Assembly: GCF_001412535.1 (NCBI RefSeq)
Contig: NZ_CP011774.1
Span: forward strand, 1,483,501 to 1,547,500
Source: Limnohabitans sp. 63ED37-2
GTDB taxonomy: Bacteria; Pseudomonadota; Gammaproteobacteria; Burkholderiales; Burkholderiaceae_C
DNA length: 64,000 bases
Reading direction: 5' to 3'
The first letter of the stretch is position 1; each line of letters opens with the position of its first letter. Of the stretch, positions 7,755 through 17,743 are shown in pieces. A program made the translations under genes and the position numbers. The notes under the pieces are model-generated. The model saw nothing but the letters and a program-made list of their open reading frames with translations. It had not been told where the DNA came from and searched no databases.

Positions 7755-10346
7755 TCAGGGTGGCAAGGCCTGGTGCCAATACCGTTGGCGCTCCACCCTT
7801 TCACACTGCACCAAGGTCGGCGCGTGGCTGCGCCAAGTGGCCGCGCCGCATCGCGTGGTTTCCACCATTTGGATGCCTTGCGCCTGGTAACGCCACACCA
7901 CTTCGCGGGCAGGATGGCCAAAGCGGTTGCGGTAACCCGCCTGGACCAGCGCCATTTTGGGCGCAAGGGCTTGCAAAAAAGGTAGGCTGGACGACGTTTT
8001 GCTGCCATGGTGGGGGGCGAGCAGCACATCCACCGGGCTCAGGCCCGCCCGCAACAAGGCCTGCTCTTGCGGGGCTTCGATGTCACCCGCCAGCAATGCC
8101 GAGCCTTCAGGGGTGTGGATGCGCAGCACACAACTGACTTCGTTGGGCTTGCGACTGGGAGGCGCCAACTCGGGCGCAGGCGGGTGCAGGACCTGAAAAA
8201 ACACACCATCCCAAACCCACGACTGCCCAGCCTGACAGCGCGTCCAGCCCGGACGCAGGCGGTGCAAGGGGTGTTCGTCCTCCAGCGACGACCACAGCTC
8301 AGCCTGTTCTTGCATGGCCAACACCGCAGCCGCACCGCCCGTGTGGTCACTGTCGCGGTGGCTGAGCATCAGCACATCCAGGCGCTCGCCCATTTGGGCC
8401 AGCAAAGGCACCAACACCCGGTGGCCGGCATCGCTTTCGGCCGAATAGCGCGGTCCGGCGTCGTACAAGAGGCTGTGCTGGGCCGTTCGCACCAACACCG
8501 CGTTGCCCTGACCGACATCGGCAGCGAGCAATTCAAATTGGCCATGGCCTGGCCGTAGGGGTGACCAGAACAACACGGGCCAGAGCAAGGGCAAGCACAA
8601 GACCTTCCAGGACAGGGGCATGCGCAGCACCAGACCCAAGGCTCCGAGCATGGCCAGCACAGCCAATCCCCAGGGCGGCGTCGCCCTCGACAAACTGGCC
8701 AGTGGCCATGCCGACATCCAGCCCAGCAAGTCGGACAAAGGGCGCAAGACCCAAGAGGCCCAGTCCCATGCAAGGGGCCACAGAACCCCCAGCATCGCCA
8801 GTGGCGTGACCACCAAGGTGACCCAAGGAATGGCCAGCACATTGGCCAACAAACCCACCAACGACACCTGACCAAAAAACAGCAAGCTCAACGGTGCCAG
8901 CGCCAGCGTGACGGTGGCCTGTTCACGCAACAAAGCACCCACACCTTGCCCGAGCCTCAGGGCCCAGCCGCCCCAACCTAGCGCACCGAAAAGGTGCAAC
9001 CACGACAAGGAACGTGCGCCAGCACGCCACAACGGTGCATCGCTGGAATCCGTTGGTGATGCGAGACCCGCGCCTCGATCACCCTTCAGGTCCGAGGCCA
9101 TGAGCACCCCCACCGCCACAAAGCTCAACCAAAAACCCGGTTGCAACAAGGCCCACGGGTCCCAGACCAAAACGGCGGCACAGGCCATCAACCAAACCAA
9201 GGCGCCATGCCACTGCCGTGCCGAGAGCCTGAGCACGACCACCACCAAAAGCATCAGCAAAGTGCGTTGCGCGGGCAAGCCCCAACCGCTGAACAAGGCA
9301 TAAAAAGTGGCCAGCATCAAACCCGACACCGCCCCGACGTGCACCGCAGGCCAGCGCATCGCACCATCAAATCCCCACAAGGCTGCACGGCGCCAGCCCC
9401 AACCCACGGCCACAGAAGCCAGCCAGGCAAACATGGTCACATGCAGTCCCGAGATGCTCATCAGGTGGGCCACTCCAGTGGCCCTGAACACATCCCAGTC
9501 GCTGCGGTCAATTGCGGCCTGATCACCCACCACCAAGGCCGCCAGCACACCAGCCCGTTTGGCCGCATCCGCGTCGCCCCCGGGCGTGCTCAGCTGTGTC
9601 AACAAGCGGTCGCGCACCGTTTGGCGCCAACCCTCGATCGGATGGCTCAGGGTGCTGGCGATTCTTAGCGGCGGTGGATCTTTGGCGCGGTTGCGCACGT
9701 AACCCGTGGCGCGAATGCCCTGCTCCCACAGCCACAACTCATGGTCAAAACCGCGTGGGTTCATGTGCCCATGCGGCGCTTTCAAGCGCACGCGCAAGCG
9801 CCACCGTTCTCCGGCCTTGACGGGCTGTGGCAGGGGCGACAGGCTCCAGCCACTGTCATGCGTGCCCTCTTGCCCGTACCAACCCAGGTACACCTGCGCG
9901 GGCACATCGGCATCGACCTGCAAGGCTCGGCTGACCCCTGCTTCATCCACCTGCCAAGCCTGCTCGATGCGAAACCGAAATCGCCAGCCCAGATCTTGTT
10001 TTTGGGGCATGGCTTGCACCACGCCCACCACGTCCAGGTCTTGCCCTTCCAATGCAGGCACCATGATGCTCAACCGGCTCCATGCGTGCAATCCGGTCAC
10101 AGCAAAGGCCACCGAGAACCACAATAAGAACCCAATCACCCAAAGGCCTGTGGGTCGGTGGCGCTGCACGCTTAGGCGTCTGAGGGTGAGCACACGCAGA
10201 CCCCAGGCACAGGCCGCCACCATGCCCAGCACGGCGCCATACAAAGCCACAGGCCACAAAGCCGCTTGTTGCAATTGCAGCGCGACCCCCATGCACCAGG
10301 CCAGCAAGCCCACACCCAGACCCCGCGCCCAGCCTAAGGACATCAT
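7755..10346 (-). CDS. comEC: DNA internalisation competence protein ComEC/Rec2
   Basis: This 863-residue polytopic inner membrane protein forms the channel that brings single-stranded DNA into the cytoplasm during transformation. It has N-terminal membrane helices, a DUF4131-like periplasmic region, and the Competence domain with the marker GVAHLMSISGLHVTMFAWLA. The C-terminal metallo-beta-lactamase domain carries DVGQGNAVLV, HRDSDHTGG and LLAPHHGSK, so the metal ligands look intact. Length and domain order match full-length ComEC. It separates the two halves of the ATP-grasp/alpha-E gene set and is divergent from the transglutaminase operon. Whether the organism is naturally competent cannot be judged from one gene. 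Confidence 0.95.
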   Translation of the reverse strand: MMSLGWARGLGVGLLAWCMGVALQLQQAALWPVALYGAVLGMVAACAWGLRVLTLRRLSVQRHRPTGLWVIGFLLWFSVAFAVTGLHAWSRLSIMVPALEGQDLDVVGVVQAMPQKQDLGWRFRFRIEQAWQVDEAGVSRALQVDADVPAQVYLGWYGQEGTHDSGWSLSPLPQPVKAGERWRLRVRLKAPHGHMNPRGFDHELWLWEQGIRATGYVRNRAKDPPPLRIASTLSHPIEGWRQTVRDRLLTQLSTPGGDADAAKRAGVLAALVVGDQAAIDRSDWDVFRATGVAHLMSISGLHVTMFAWLASVAVGWGWRRAALWGFDGAMRWPAVHVGAVSGLMLATFYALFSGWGLPAQRTLLMLLVVVVLRLSARQWHGALVWLMACAAVLVWDPWALLQPGFWLSFVAVGVLMASDLKGDRGAGLASPTDSSDAPLWRAGARSLSWLHLFGALGWGGWALRLGQGVGALLREQATVTLALAPLSLLFFGQVSLVGLLANVLAIPWVTLVVTPLAMLGVLWPLAWDWASWVLRPLSDLLGWMSAWPLASLSRATPPWGLAVLAMLGALGLVLRMPLSWKVLCLPLLWPVLFWSPLRPGHGQFELLAADVGQGNAVLVRTAQHSLLYDAGPRYSAESDAGHRVLVPLLAQMGERLDVLMLSHRDSDHTGGAAAVLAMQEQAELWSSLEDEHPLHRLRPGWTRCQAGQSWVWDGVFFQVLHPPAPELAPPSRKPNEVSCVLRIHTPEGSALLAGDIEAPQEQALLRAGLSPVDVLLAPHHGSKTSSSLPFLQALAPKMALVQAGYRNRFGHPAREVVWRYQAQGIQMVETTRCGAATWRSHAPTLVQCERVERQRYWHQALPP

Positions 10347-10586
10347 GGCCAGCCGCCCTCGGGCCAGCAGGGCACACGCCCGTCACCTGCCGTGCGGCGT
10401 TCTTGCATGTCAGCCTCCCTGATTTGGCTGTGGTGTGAATCGGCGGGTCTGAGCCCCCCTGCTTCCACGCAGCGTGCTGGGCCCTTGACGGGGTCTTGGA
10501 GCCACTTGGCTGGCGCGTGTCTTGCTAGTTGTAAACGCCCAAGCTGCATTTGTCATGCGTGCAGCCCCTGTTGCGCTGAACGAGAT

Positions 10587-13500
10587 ATGTCGATACAAGT
10601 TGCCCTGCACCACGTCACCCATTACACCTACGACCGTCCCGTTCAGCTTGGCCCCCAAGTCATCCGCCTGCGACCTGCCCCGCACAGCCGCAGCCGCAGC
10701 CTGAGTTACAGCCTCAAGGTCGAACCCTCAGAGCACTTCATCAACTGGCAACAGGACACTTTTGCCAATTACCAAGCGCGTTTGGTCTTCCCGAAAAAAA
10801 CCACGGCTTTCAAGGTCACCGTGGACGTGGTCACCGAGATGGCCGTGTTCAACCCATTCGACTTTTTTCTGGAGCCCACGGCCGAGGAAGTGCCCTTCAA
10901 GTATGCAGACACCGTGCGTGAAGAGCTGCAGTCTTATCTGGTCAAAGACCACAAAACCCCGCTGTTCAAGAAATACCTGGCCAGCTTGGACCGAAAGCGC
11001 CAGCGCACCATCGACTTTTTGGTGCAGGTCAACCAACGCCTCCACCAAGACATCCGTTACACCATCCGCATGGAGCCGGGCGTGCAAACGGCCGAGGAAA
11101 CCCTGACCCTCAAAAGCGGCTCATGCCGCGACACGGCCTGGCTCCTGGTGCAGCTGTTTCGGCACATGAACATCGCCGCCCGCTTTGTTTCGGGCTATTT
11201 GATTCAGCTGGCCCCCGATGTGAAATCGCTCGATGGCCCGAGCGGCACCGAAGTGGACTTCACCGACCTGCACGCCTGGTGCGAGGTGTATTTGCCGGGC
11301 GCGGGTTGGATCGGGCTGGACCCGACCTCCGGGCTCTTGGCCGGAGAAGGCCATATTCCTTTGGCCTGCACCCCGCAACCATCGGCGGCAGCGCCCATTG
11401 AAGGACTCATGGACGAGGCCGAGGTCGAGTTTCACCACGAAATGAGCGTCACGCGCATCCATGAATCGCCGCGGGTGACCAAACCGTACACCGAAGACCA
11501 GTGGACCGATGTGCTTGCCTTGGGCGATCAGGTCGATGCGAAATTGTTGGCACAAGACGTGCGCCTGACCATGGGTGGCGAGCCGACCTTTGTGTCCACA
11601 CAGGACCGAGACGGCGCGGAATGGAACACCGACGCCCTGGGGCCAACGAAGCGCGGCTTGGCCACCGAGCTGGTGCACAAGCTGCGCCAGCAATACGGCC
11701 AAGGCGGTTTTTTGCATTTTGGCCAAGGCAAGTGGTACCCGGGCGAGCAATTGCCACGTTGGGCGCTCAGCATTTACTGGCGTGCCGACGGCACACCTTG
11801 CTGGCAAAACCCTGCGGTGTTTGCCGACGAGCGTGAACCCAGCCAGTACACCAGCGCCGATGCCCAGCGCTTCATGCACGAAATGTCGCAGCAGCTGGGC
11901 CTACCCACCGACACCGTGCTGCCAGGCTACGAAGACACCTGGTATTACCTGTGGCGCGAGCGCCGCTTGCCCGTCAACGTCGACCCGTTTGACGCCAAAC
12001 TGGACGACGAGATGGAACGCAACCGCTTGCGCCGCATCTTCAGCCAGGGGCTTGACCATCCTGTGGGTTATGTGCTGCCGCTGCAAGCCGTGGACACCGG
12101 CAACCCTGCGGTATCGGCGTGGGAGACGGGCCGCTGGTTCCTGCGCGAAGAGCGCATGTACCTCATGCCCGGTGACTCGCCCATGGGCTGGCGCTTGCCG
12201 TTGGACTCGCTGCCTTGGTCGGCGCCCACCGACCGTTTGCACATGATTGAGCAGGACCCCTTTTCACCTCGGGGACCCTTGCCCACCACGCCCACACTGT
12301 TCCAGAAACGCCCGCTGGGCATGCCCGCCCATGCGAATGCCAGCGCCTCAAGCCGCTCGGCAGCGCTGCCAGCACAGCCGGTCTCTCGTTTTGAATCTGA
12401 CCCCTCGGTGGTGCGCACCGCGCTCTGTGTGGAAGTGCGCGACCCCACACGCGCCAACGGCCCCAAGGCCGAGGCTGCCGAAGACAAAAAAGGCAACAAG
12501 TCAGGCGTGCTGTATGTCTTCATGCCGCCTCTGGCGCGTCTGGAGGACTACCTGGCCTTGGTGAGCGCCGTGGAAACCACCGCCCTGAAGCTGGACATGA
12601 AGGTGGTGATGGAGGGCTACCCGCCCCCTCGCGATCCGCGCCTGAAACTCTTGCAGGTCACCCCCGACCCCGGTGTGATCGAGGTCAACATCCACCCGGC
12701 CCACAACTGGACCGAACTGGTTCAGCATACCGAGTTTTTGTACCAAGCCGCTTTCGAAACGCGCCTGTCGGCCGAGAAGTTCATGACCGACGGCCGTCAC
12801 ACCGGCACCGGCGGTGGCAACCACATGGTGATGGGCGGCGCCACACCCGCAGACAGCCCGTTTTTGCGCCGCCCGGAATTGCTGGCCAGCCTGGTCCTGT
12901 ACTGGCACAACCACCCGAGCTTGAGCTATTTGTTCAGCGGCATGTTCATCGGCCCGACCAGCCAGGCCCCGCGTGTGGACGAGGCCCGCAACGACCAGGT
13001 CTATGAGTTGGAGATCGCGCTGCGCGAGATCGTTCGGCACTGTCAAAAGCATGGCCAAGACATGCCGCCCTGGACGGTGGACCGCACCCTGCGCAACATC
13101 CTGATCGACGTGACCGGCAACACCCACCGCAGCGAGTTTTGCATCGACAAGATGTATTCACCCGACAGCAGCACGGGGCGCTTGGGCCTTTTGGAGTTGC
13201 GGGCTTTTGAAATGCCACCCCACGCCCGCATGAGCATCGTTCAGCAATTGCTGCTGCGTGCGCTGGTGGCCCGCTTTTGGGACGCGCCCTATTCAGCGCC
13301 TGTGACGCGCTGGGGCACCGAGTTGCACGACCGCTTCATGCTGCCGCACTGGATCCACAAAGACTTTGACGATGTGCTCACCGAGCTGGGGGATGCGGGT
13401 TTCCACTTTGACCCGAGCTGGTTCGCGCCGCATTTCGAGTTCCGCTTCCCGGTGGTGGGGCAAGTCCAGATCGACGGCGCGGTGCTCACCTTGCGCAACG

Positions 13501-14018
13501 CGCTGGAGCCCTGGCACGTGATGGGCGAAGAAAGCGGCGCGGGCGGCACCGCGCGTTATGTCGACTCATCGCTCGAGCGCATCGAGGTGCATGTCACGGG
13601 CATGAACCCCTCGCGCCACACCGTCACCGTCAATGGCACGCCCTTGCCCCTGCAGCCCACGGGCGTGGTGGGCGAATATGTGGCAAGCGTCCGCTACAAG
13701 GCCTGGAACCCACCCTCGTCGCTGCACCCGAGCATTGGCGTGCACGCCCCCTTGACGGTGGACCTGGTGGACACCTGGATGAAGCGCTCTTTGGGCGGCT
13801 GCCAGTACCATGTGGTGCACCCCGGTGGCCGCAACTACGACGGCTTCCCGGTCAACGCTTACGAGGCCGAAAGCCGCCGCATGGCCCGATTCTTCCGCAT
13901 GGGGCACACACCTGGCGCGATGAAACATCTGCCCACCCTGTTGCCCAACGCCCAGCTGCACGCCAGTCCGGAGTTCCCGCACACGCTGGATTTGAGGCGA
14001 CAATCCTTGAATGAATGA
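10587..14018 (+). CDS. transglutaminase-like / DUF2126 protein
   Basis: This 1143-residue two-part protein has an N-terminal bacterial transglutaminase-like unit (residues about 1-300) with a complete thiol triad: Cys in SGSCRDTAWLL, His in LHAWCEVYLPG and Asp in LDPTSGLLAGEGH. The long C-terminal part is DUF2126 (from about residue 330, MGGEPTFVSTQDRDGAEWN). I start at the ATG at 10587 (MSIQVALHHVTHYTYD), the usual family N-terminus; the frame is open upstream but looks non-coding. Its last 8 bases overlap the ATP-grasp/alpha-E fusion, implying coupled translation. The thiol domain is predicted to act as a peptidase or amide-bond exchanger within the ATP-grasp system. The protein has no signal peptide. 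Confidence 0.9.
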   Translation: MSIQVALHHVTHYTYDRPVQLGPQVIRLRPAPHSRSRSLSYSLKVEPSEHFINWQQDTFANYQARLVFPKKTTAFKVTVDVVTEMAVFNPFDFFLEPTAEEVPFKYADTVREELQSYLVKDHKTPLFKKYLASLDRKRQRTIDFLVQVNQRLHQDIRYTIRMEPGVQTAEETLTLKSGSCRDTAWLLVQLFRHMNIAARFVSGYLIQLAPDVKSLDGPSGTEVDFTDLHAWCEVYLPGAGWIGLDPTSGLLAGEGHIPLACTPQPSAAAPIEGLMDEAEVEFHHEMSVTRIHESPRVTKPYTEDQWTDVLALGDQVDAKLLAQDVRLTMGGEPTFVSTQDRDGAEWNTDALGPTKRGLATELVHKLRQQYGQGGFLHFGQGKWYPGEQLPRWALSIYWRADGTPCWQNPAVFADEREPSQYTSADAQRFMHEMSQQLGLPTDTVLPGYEDTWYYLWRERRLPVNVDPFDAKLDDEMERNRLRRIFSQGLDHPVGYVLPLQAVDTGNPAVSAWETGRWFLREERMYLMPGDSPMGWRLPLDSLPWSAPTDRLHMIEQDPFSPRGPLPTTPTLFQKRPLGMPAHANASASSRSAALPAQPVSRFESDPSVVRTALCVEVRDPTRANGPKAEAAEDKKGNKSGVLYVFMPPLARLEDYLALVSAVETTALKLDMKVVMEGYPPPRDPRLKLLQVTPDPGVIEVNIHPAHNWTELVQHTEFLYQAAFETRLSAEKFMTDGRHTGTGGGNHMVMGGATPADSPFLRRPELLASLVLYWHNHPSLSYLFSGMFIGPTSQAPRVDEARNDQVYELEIALREIVRHCQKHGQDMPPWTVDRTLRNILIDVTGNTHRSEFCIDKMYSPDSSTGRLGLLELRAFEMPPHARMSIVQQLLLRALVARFWDAPYSAPVTRWGTELHDRFMLPHWIHKDFDDVLTELGDAGFHFDPSWFAPHFEFRFPVVGQVQIDGAVLTLRNALEPWHVMGEESGAGGTARYVDSSLERIEVHVTGMNPSRHTVTVNGTPLPLQPTGVVGEYVASVRYKAWNPPSSLHPSIGVHAPLTVDLVDTWMKRSLGGCQYHVVHPGGRNYDGFPVNAYEAESRRMARFFRMGHTPGAMKHLPTLLPNAQLHASPEFPHTLDLRRQSLNE

Positions 14019-16716
14019 GCGCCCGTCTCAACCCATCGGTACCCCGCAAGCCACAACCCTGACAGGATTGGCGCTTGAGCACGAAGCCGCGCCCGCCGGG
14101 CATTGGGACGAGCTGCACGGGGAGGTCTCCAACCCCAATGCGGACACTGCCCGTGCGATCAGTGCGCCATGGCAGCGCTTCCTTGCGCCTTTGGACAAGG
14201 TGTCCCACGCCCGCGAAGCCGACCTGAACACGCGCATGGGCAACCTGCGGCGGCAGGTGCGCGACAACGGCATCACTTACAACGTGTACGCCAGCGCCGA
14301 CCAACCGCAGCGCCCCTGGTCACTCGACCTGTTCCCGCTCATGCTTGGCCACAGCGATTGGCAGCAGATCGAGGCGGGTGTGATGCAGCGCATGCAGCTG
14401 CTCGAGCACATCATGGCCGATGCCTATGGACCCCAACAATTGGTGCTGCAAGGCCAGCTGCCCGCTGCCTTGGTGCAAGGCCACCCGGCCTATTTGCCCG
14501 CGATGCATGGCGTGGCTCCGGTGGGTGGGCGCTATTTGTCCCTGGCCGCGTTTGACCTGGCGCGTGGGCCAGACGGCTGCTGGTGGCTGCTGTCGCAGCG
14601 CACACAAGCGCCTTCGGGCCTGGGCTACCTGATCGAAAACCGGCAAATCGTCTCGCGCCTGTTCCCGCAGGCCTTTGAGGCGTTTCCGGTGCAGCGGCTG
14701 GCGCACACCTACCGCCCCCTGATCGACGGCATCAAGGCCCGCAGCCCGGCAGGTGCCTCGGCGCACATCGCCCTGCTCACGCCCGGGCCTTACAACGAAA
14801 CCTATTTTGAACACGCCTACCTCGCCCGTTATCTGGGCCTGAGCCTGGTGCAGGGCAACGACCTGACGGTGCGAGACCAAAAGCTTTACCTCAAAACCCT
14901 GCAAGGCCTGCAGCCGGTGCACGGCTTGCTCAAGCGGGTGGACGACGACTGGTTGGACCCGCTGGAGCTGCGGGCCGACTCCACGCTGGGCGTGCCCGGC
15001 TTGCTGCAAGCGGTGCGCAGCGGCAATGTGTTGGTGGCCAACACGCCTGGCTCGGGCTTTTTGGAGTCGAACGCGCTGCTGGGTTTTATGCCCGGCCTGG
15101 CGCGGGAACTTTTGGGGCAAGAACTGCGACTGCCCGCCATCCCCAGCTGGTGGTGCGGTGAGGCCGCAGCGCTGCAAGACGTGCTGCCGCGCATCGCGGG
15201 TTGTGTGATCAAGCCCACCTACCCCCACCACACCGACCGCCACAGTTTTGAGCCGGTGCTGGGCCACCGCCTCTCGCGCCAAGAACAAGCCGAATGGGCC
15301 CAGCGCATCGTGCGCGACCCCGACGCCCACACCCTGCAGTCGTGGTTGCCGCTGTCGCACCAGCCCACTTGGCAAACCGGGCCCGATGGTGCCGCCAGCA
15401 TCGCGTCACGCCCGGTGGTGCTGCGCGTGTTTGCAGTGGTCGATGCCCAAGGCGGCTGGCAGGTTTTGCCCGGAGGTCTGGCCCGGCTGGGCACACGCGA
15501 AGGCATCGCATCGATGCAGCGCGGCGGCTCCAGCGCCGACGTATGGGTGCAAACACCAACAACACCAACACCTACCTCGTCCACACCGCCTGCACCCCCC
15601 TCCGCCACCACCAGCATCCCGGCCGCCAGCGACGCCGTCGCGCAGCGCCAGCGCCTGGTCACCAGCCGCGCCGCAGAAAACCTGTTTTGGATGGGCCGCT
15701 ACACCGAGCGCACCGAAAACACCTTGCGCCTGGTGCGCCTGAGCCTGGAAATTCTGGGCAGCGAAAACCAGAACCTGCCCTGTTTGCTGAACTTCATCTC
15801 CCGCATGGCCACACACCACGGCCTGGTGCGGGCCGGTGTACCTGCCGCAGCGCAGGCGCACCGCGTCTTCGAGCGCTCCTTGATTGCAGGACTGTGGGAC
15901 AAGGAACTGACCACCAGCGTGGGCTTCAACCTGCGATCGGTGCGCTTGGCCGCGGCTTCGGTGCGCGAGCGCCTTTCACCCGAGCACTGGCGCTTGCTGG
16001 AACAAGCCGAATCGCGTTTTTTTCAGTGGGTCAAAACACCCGCCTTGCCCGAGCCCTCGCTGGACAGCCTGCCCGACACCGTGGCGGTGCAGCGGCTGTT
16101 GGCCGACACCAGCCAGATGCTGGCCGCCCTCACTGGCGCACAAACCGACCGCATGAGCCGCGACGACGGCTGGCGCTTGCTCTCCATGGGCCGCCACATC
16201 GAGCGACTGGAATTTTTGTCGCACGCCCTCAGCGATGCCGTGCAGCTGGGCCTGATCGAAGAGCAAGCCGGGTTTGACGCTGTGCTGGATTTGTTTGACA
16301 GCACCATCAGCTTCCATGCCCAGTACCAACAAAGCCGCACCCCCCAGGCCCTGATGGACCTGCTGGTGACCGACCCGGACAACCCCCGCTCGCTGGGCTG
16401 GGTGGCGCACACCCTGCGATCGCGCTTGAAGCGCATGGGCCACCTGGCCGATGGGGCGACTTTGCCCCTGGCGGAGCGCCTGCCCGCGCTGATTGAGTTG
16501 CGGCCCGAGGCCCTGTGGCCCTTGGACACCTCACGGGGGGCGAGTTCGAGCACCGCCGACCCTTTGGTGAGTCAGCCCCAGCCCCTGCTGGCCACACTTG
16601 GCCAATGCCAAAGCACAGCCCGCGAGGTTTCGGACCAGCTGTGCAGCTTGTTTTTCACGCACAGTGGCGAAGCCCGCTACAGCGTGGGCGCTGGTAGTTC
16701 AAGGCACAAGGCATAA
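14011..16716 (+). CDS. fusion of circularly permuted ATP-grasp and alpha-E domains
   Basis: This 901-residue protein joins in one chain what the genes at 6198 and 5112 encode separately. Residues about 70-500 are the ATP-grasp unit (RQVRDNGITYNVYA, then LGYLIENRQIVSRLFP and PYNETYFEHAYLARYLGLSL). After a Thr/Pro/Ser-rich linker near residues 510-540 comes the alpha-E unit, opening with SRAAENLFWMGRYTERTEN. Some positions differ from the stand-alone ATP-grasp; for example the GAGGYGMLVGP loop is replaced by a stretch around CVIKPTYPHH, so this copy may be altered in catalysis. It overlaps the upstream gene by 8 bp and is 8 bp from the next transglutaminase. The product is unknown. Confidence 0.9.
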   Translation: MNERPSQPIGTPQATTLTGLALEHEAAPAGHWDELHGEVSNPNADTARAISAPWQRFLAPLDKVSHAREADLNTRMGNLRRQVRDNGITYNVYASADQPQRPWSLDLFPLMLGHSDWQQIEAGVMQRMQLLEHIMADAYGPQQLVLQGQLPAALVQGHPAYLPAMHGVAPVGGRYLSLAAFDLARGPDGCWWLLSQRTQAPSGLGYLIENRQIVSRLFPQAFEAFPVQRLAHTYRPLIDGIKARSPAGASAHIALLTPGPYNETYFEHAYLARYLGLSLVQGNDLTVRDQKLYLKTLQGLQPVHGLLKRVDDDWLDPLELRADSTLGVPGLLQAVRSGNVLVANTPGSGFLESNALLGFMPGLARELLGQELRLPAIPSWWCGEAAALQDVLPRIAGCVIKPTYPHHTDRHSFEPVLGHRLSRQEQAEWAQRIVRDPDAHTLQSWLPLSHQPTWQTGPDGAASIASRPVVLRVFAVVDAQGGWQVLPGGLARLGTREGIASMQRGGSSADVWVQTPTTPTPTSSTPPAPPSATTSIPAASDAVAQRQRLVTSRAAENLFWMGRYTERTENTLRLVRLSLEILGSENQNLPCLLNFISRMATHHGLVRAGVPAAAQAHRVFERSLIAGLWDKELTTSVGFNLRSVRLAAASVRERLSPEHWRLLEQAESRFFQWVKTPALPEPSLDSLPDTVAVQRLLADTSQMLAALTGAQTDRMSRDDGWRLLSMGRHIERLEFLSHALSDAVQLGLIEEQAGFDAVLDLFDSTISFHAQYQQSRTPQALMDLLVTDPDNPRSLGWVAHTLRSRLKRMGHLADGATLPLAERLPALIELRPEALWPLDTSRGASSSTADPLVSQPQPLLATLGQCQSTAREVSDQLCSLFFTHSGEARYSVGAGSSRHKA

Positions 16717-16724
16717 GACACACC

Positions 16725-17633
16725 ATGCGCCTGGCCATCACACACGACACCCGTTACCGCTACAGCCCCTCGGTGCAAACCGCGCAGCATGTCGCCCACC
16801 TTCAAGCAACCGACACACCCTGCCAAACCGTTCTGCGCCACACGATGGCGATCTCGCCCGAGGCCTCGGTGCAGCACAGCATCGACGCCTTTTTGAACCA
16901 CCGCGCTTATTGGGCATTGACACACCCCCACGAAGGCCTGAGCGTTCAGGCTTACACCGAGGTCGAGACCCGAGCCATTCCAGCCATCACACCTTCCAGC
17001 GCCCAGCAAAGCTGGGAAACTGTGCGCGAGCATTTTCGCTACCGGGGTGGCCAAGCTGGTGATGTGCATGCGGGTTTGGTCTTTGGCTCGCACCATGCGC
17101 CGGTGCACACCGCCTTTGCGGACTACGCCCAAAGCTGTTTCACACCCGGGCGGCCTCTCATGCAAGCGGCCCAGGCCCTCACGGCCCGCATGCACCGCGA
17201 TTTCCATTACGAAACGGCCAGCACCGACATCAACACTCCCGCCCTTGAGGCGCTGCACAACAAACGGGGGGTTTGCCAGGACTTTGCCCACATCTTGGTG
17301 GCATGCCTGCGCTCACTGGGCTTGCCCGCCCGCTATGTGAGCGGCTACCTGCTCACCCAGCCGCCGCCAGGCCAGCCCCGCCTGGTGGGAAGCGACGCCT
17401 CGCACGCCTGGGCTTCGGTGTACCTGCCCGAGCTGGCCAGCCATGCCTGTCTAGGCTGGTTTGACCTGGACCCGACCAACGACCGCTGCGGCATGGCCAG
17501 CCCGGGCGAGGACTACGTGCGCCTGGCCGTGGGCCGCGATTTTGCCGATGTGTCGCCCCTGCGCGGCGTGTTGCAAGGTGGCGGCTCGCACACCCTCGAG
17601 GTCGCGGTCACGGTCGCCCCATTAGACCTGTGA
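16725..17633 (+). CDS. transglutaminase family protein
   Basis: This 302-residue protein has an N-terminal transglutaminase-associated beta region (ITHDTRYRYSPSVQTAQHV) and a transglutaminase-like core with the triad Cys in KRGVCQDFAHILVACLRSLG, His in ASHAWASVYLP and Asp in WFDLDPTND. It is the third gene of the operon and resembles the N-terminal unit of the 1143-residue protein, so two thiol enzymes accompany the ATP-grasp/alpha-E fusion. Family members are mostly uncharacterised; hydrolysis or transfer on amide bonds is inferred from the triad. No signal peptide is visible, so it should act in the cytoplasm. Confidence 0.92.
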   Translation: MRLAITHDTRYRYSPSVQTAQHVAHLQATDTPCQTVLRHTMAISPEASVQHSIDAFLNHRAYWALTHPHEGLSVQAYTEVETRAIPAITPSSAQQSWETVREHFRYRGGQAGDVHAGLVFGSHHAPVHTAFADYAQSCFTPGRPLMQAAQALTARMHRDFHYETASTDINTPALEALHNKRGVCQDFAHILVACLRSLGLPARYVSGYLLTQPPPGQPRLVGSDASHAWASVYLPELASHACLGWFDLDPTNDRCGMASPGEDYVRLAVGRDFADVSPLRGVLQGGGSHTLEVAVTVAPLDL

Positions 17634-17743
17634 TCTGATCAGCCCATGCGGACGCCATTCAACGGCACCTTCGGCGACAATATCTTTTTGCAAAGCCTGC
17701 GCATGCGGGCGTCCACCTTCAACCAGCGAACGAGACCACCACC

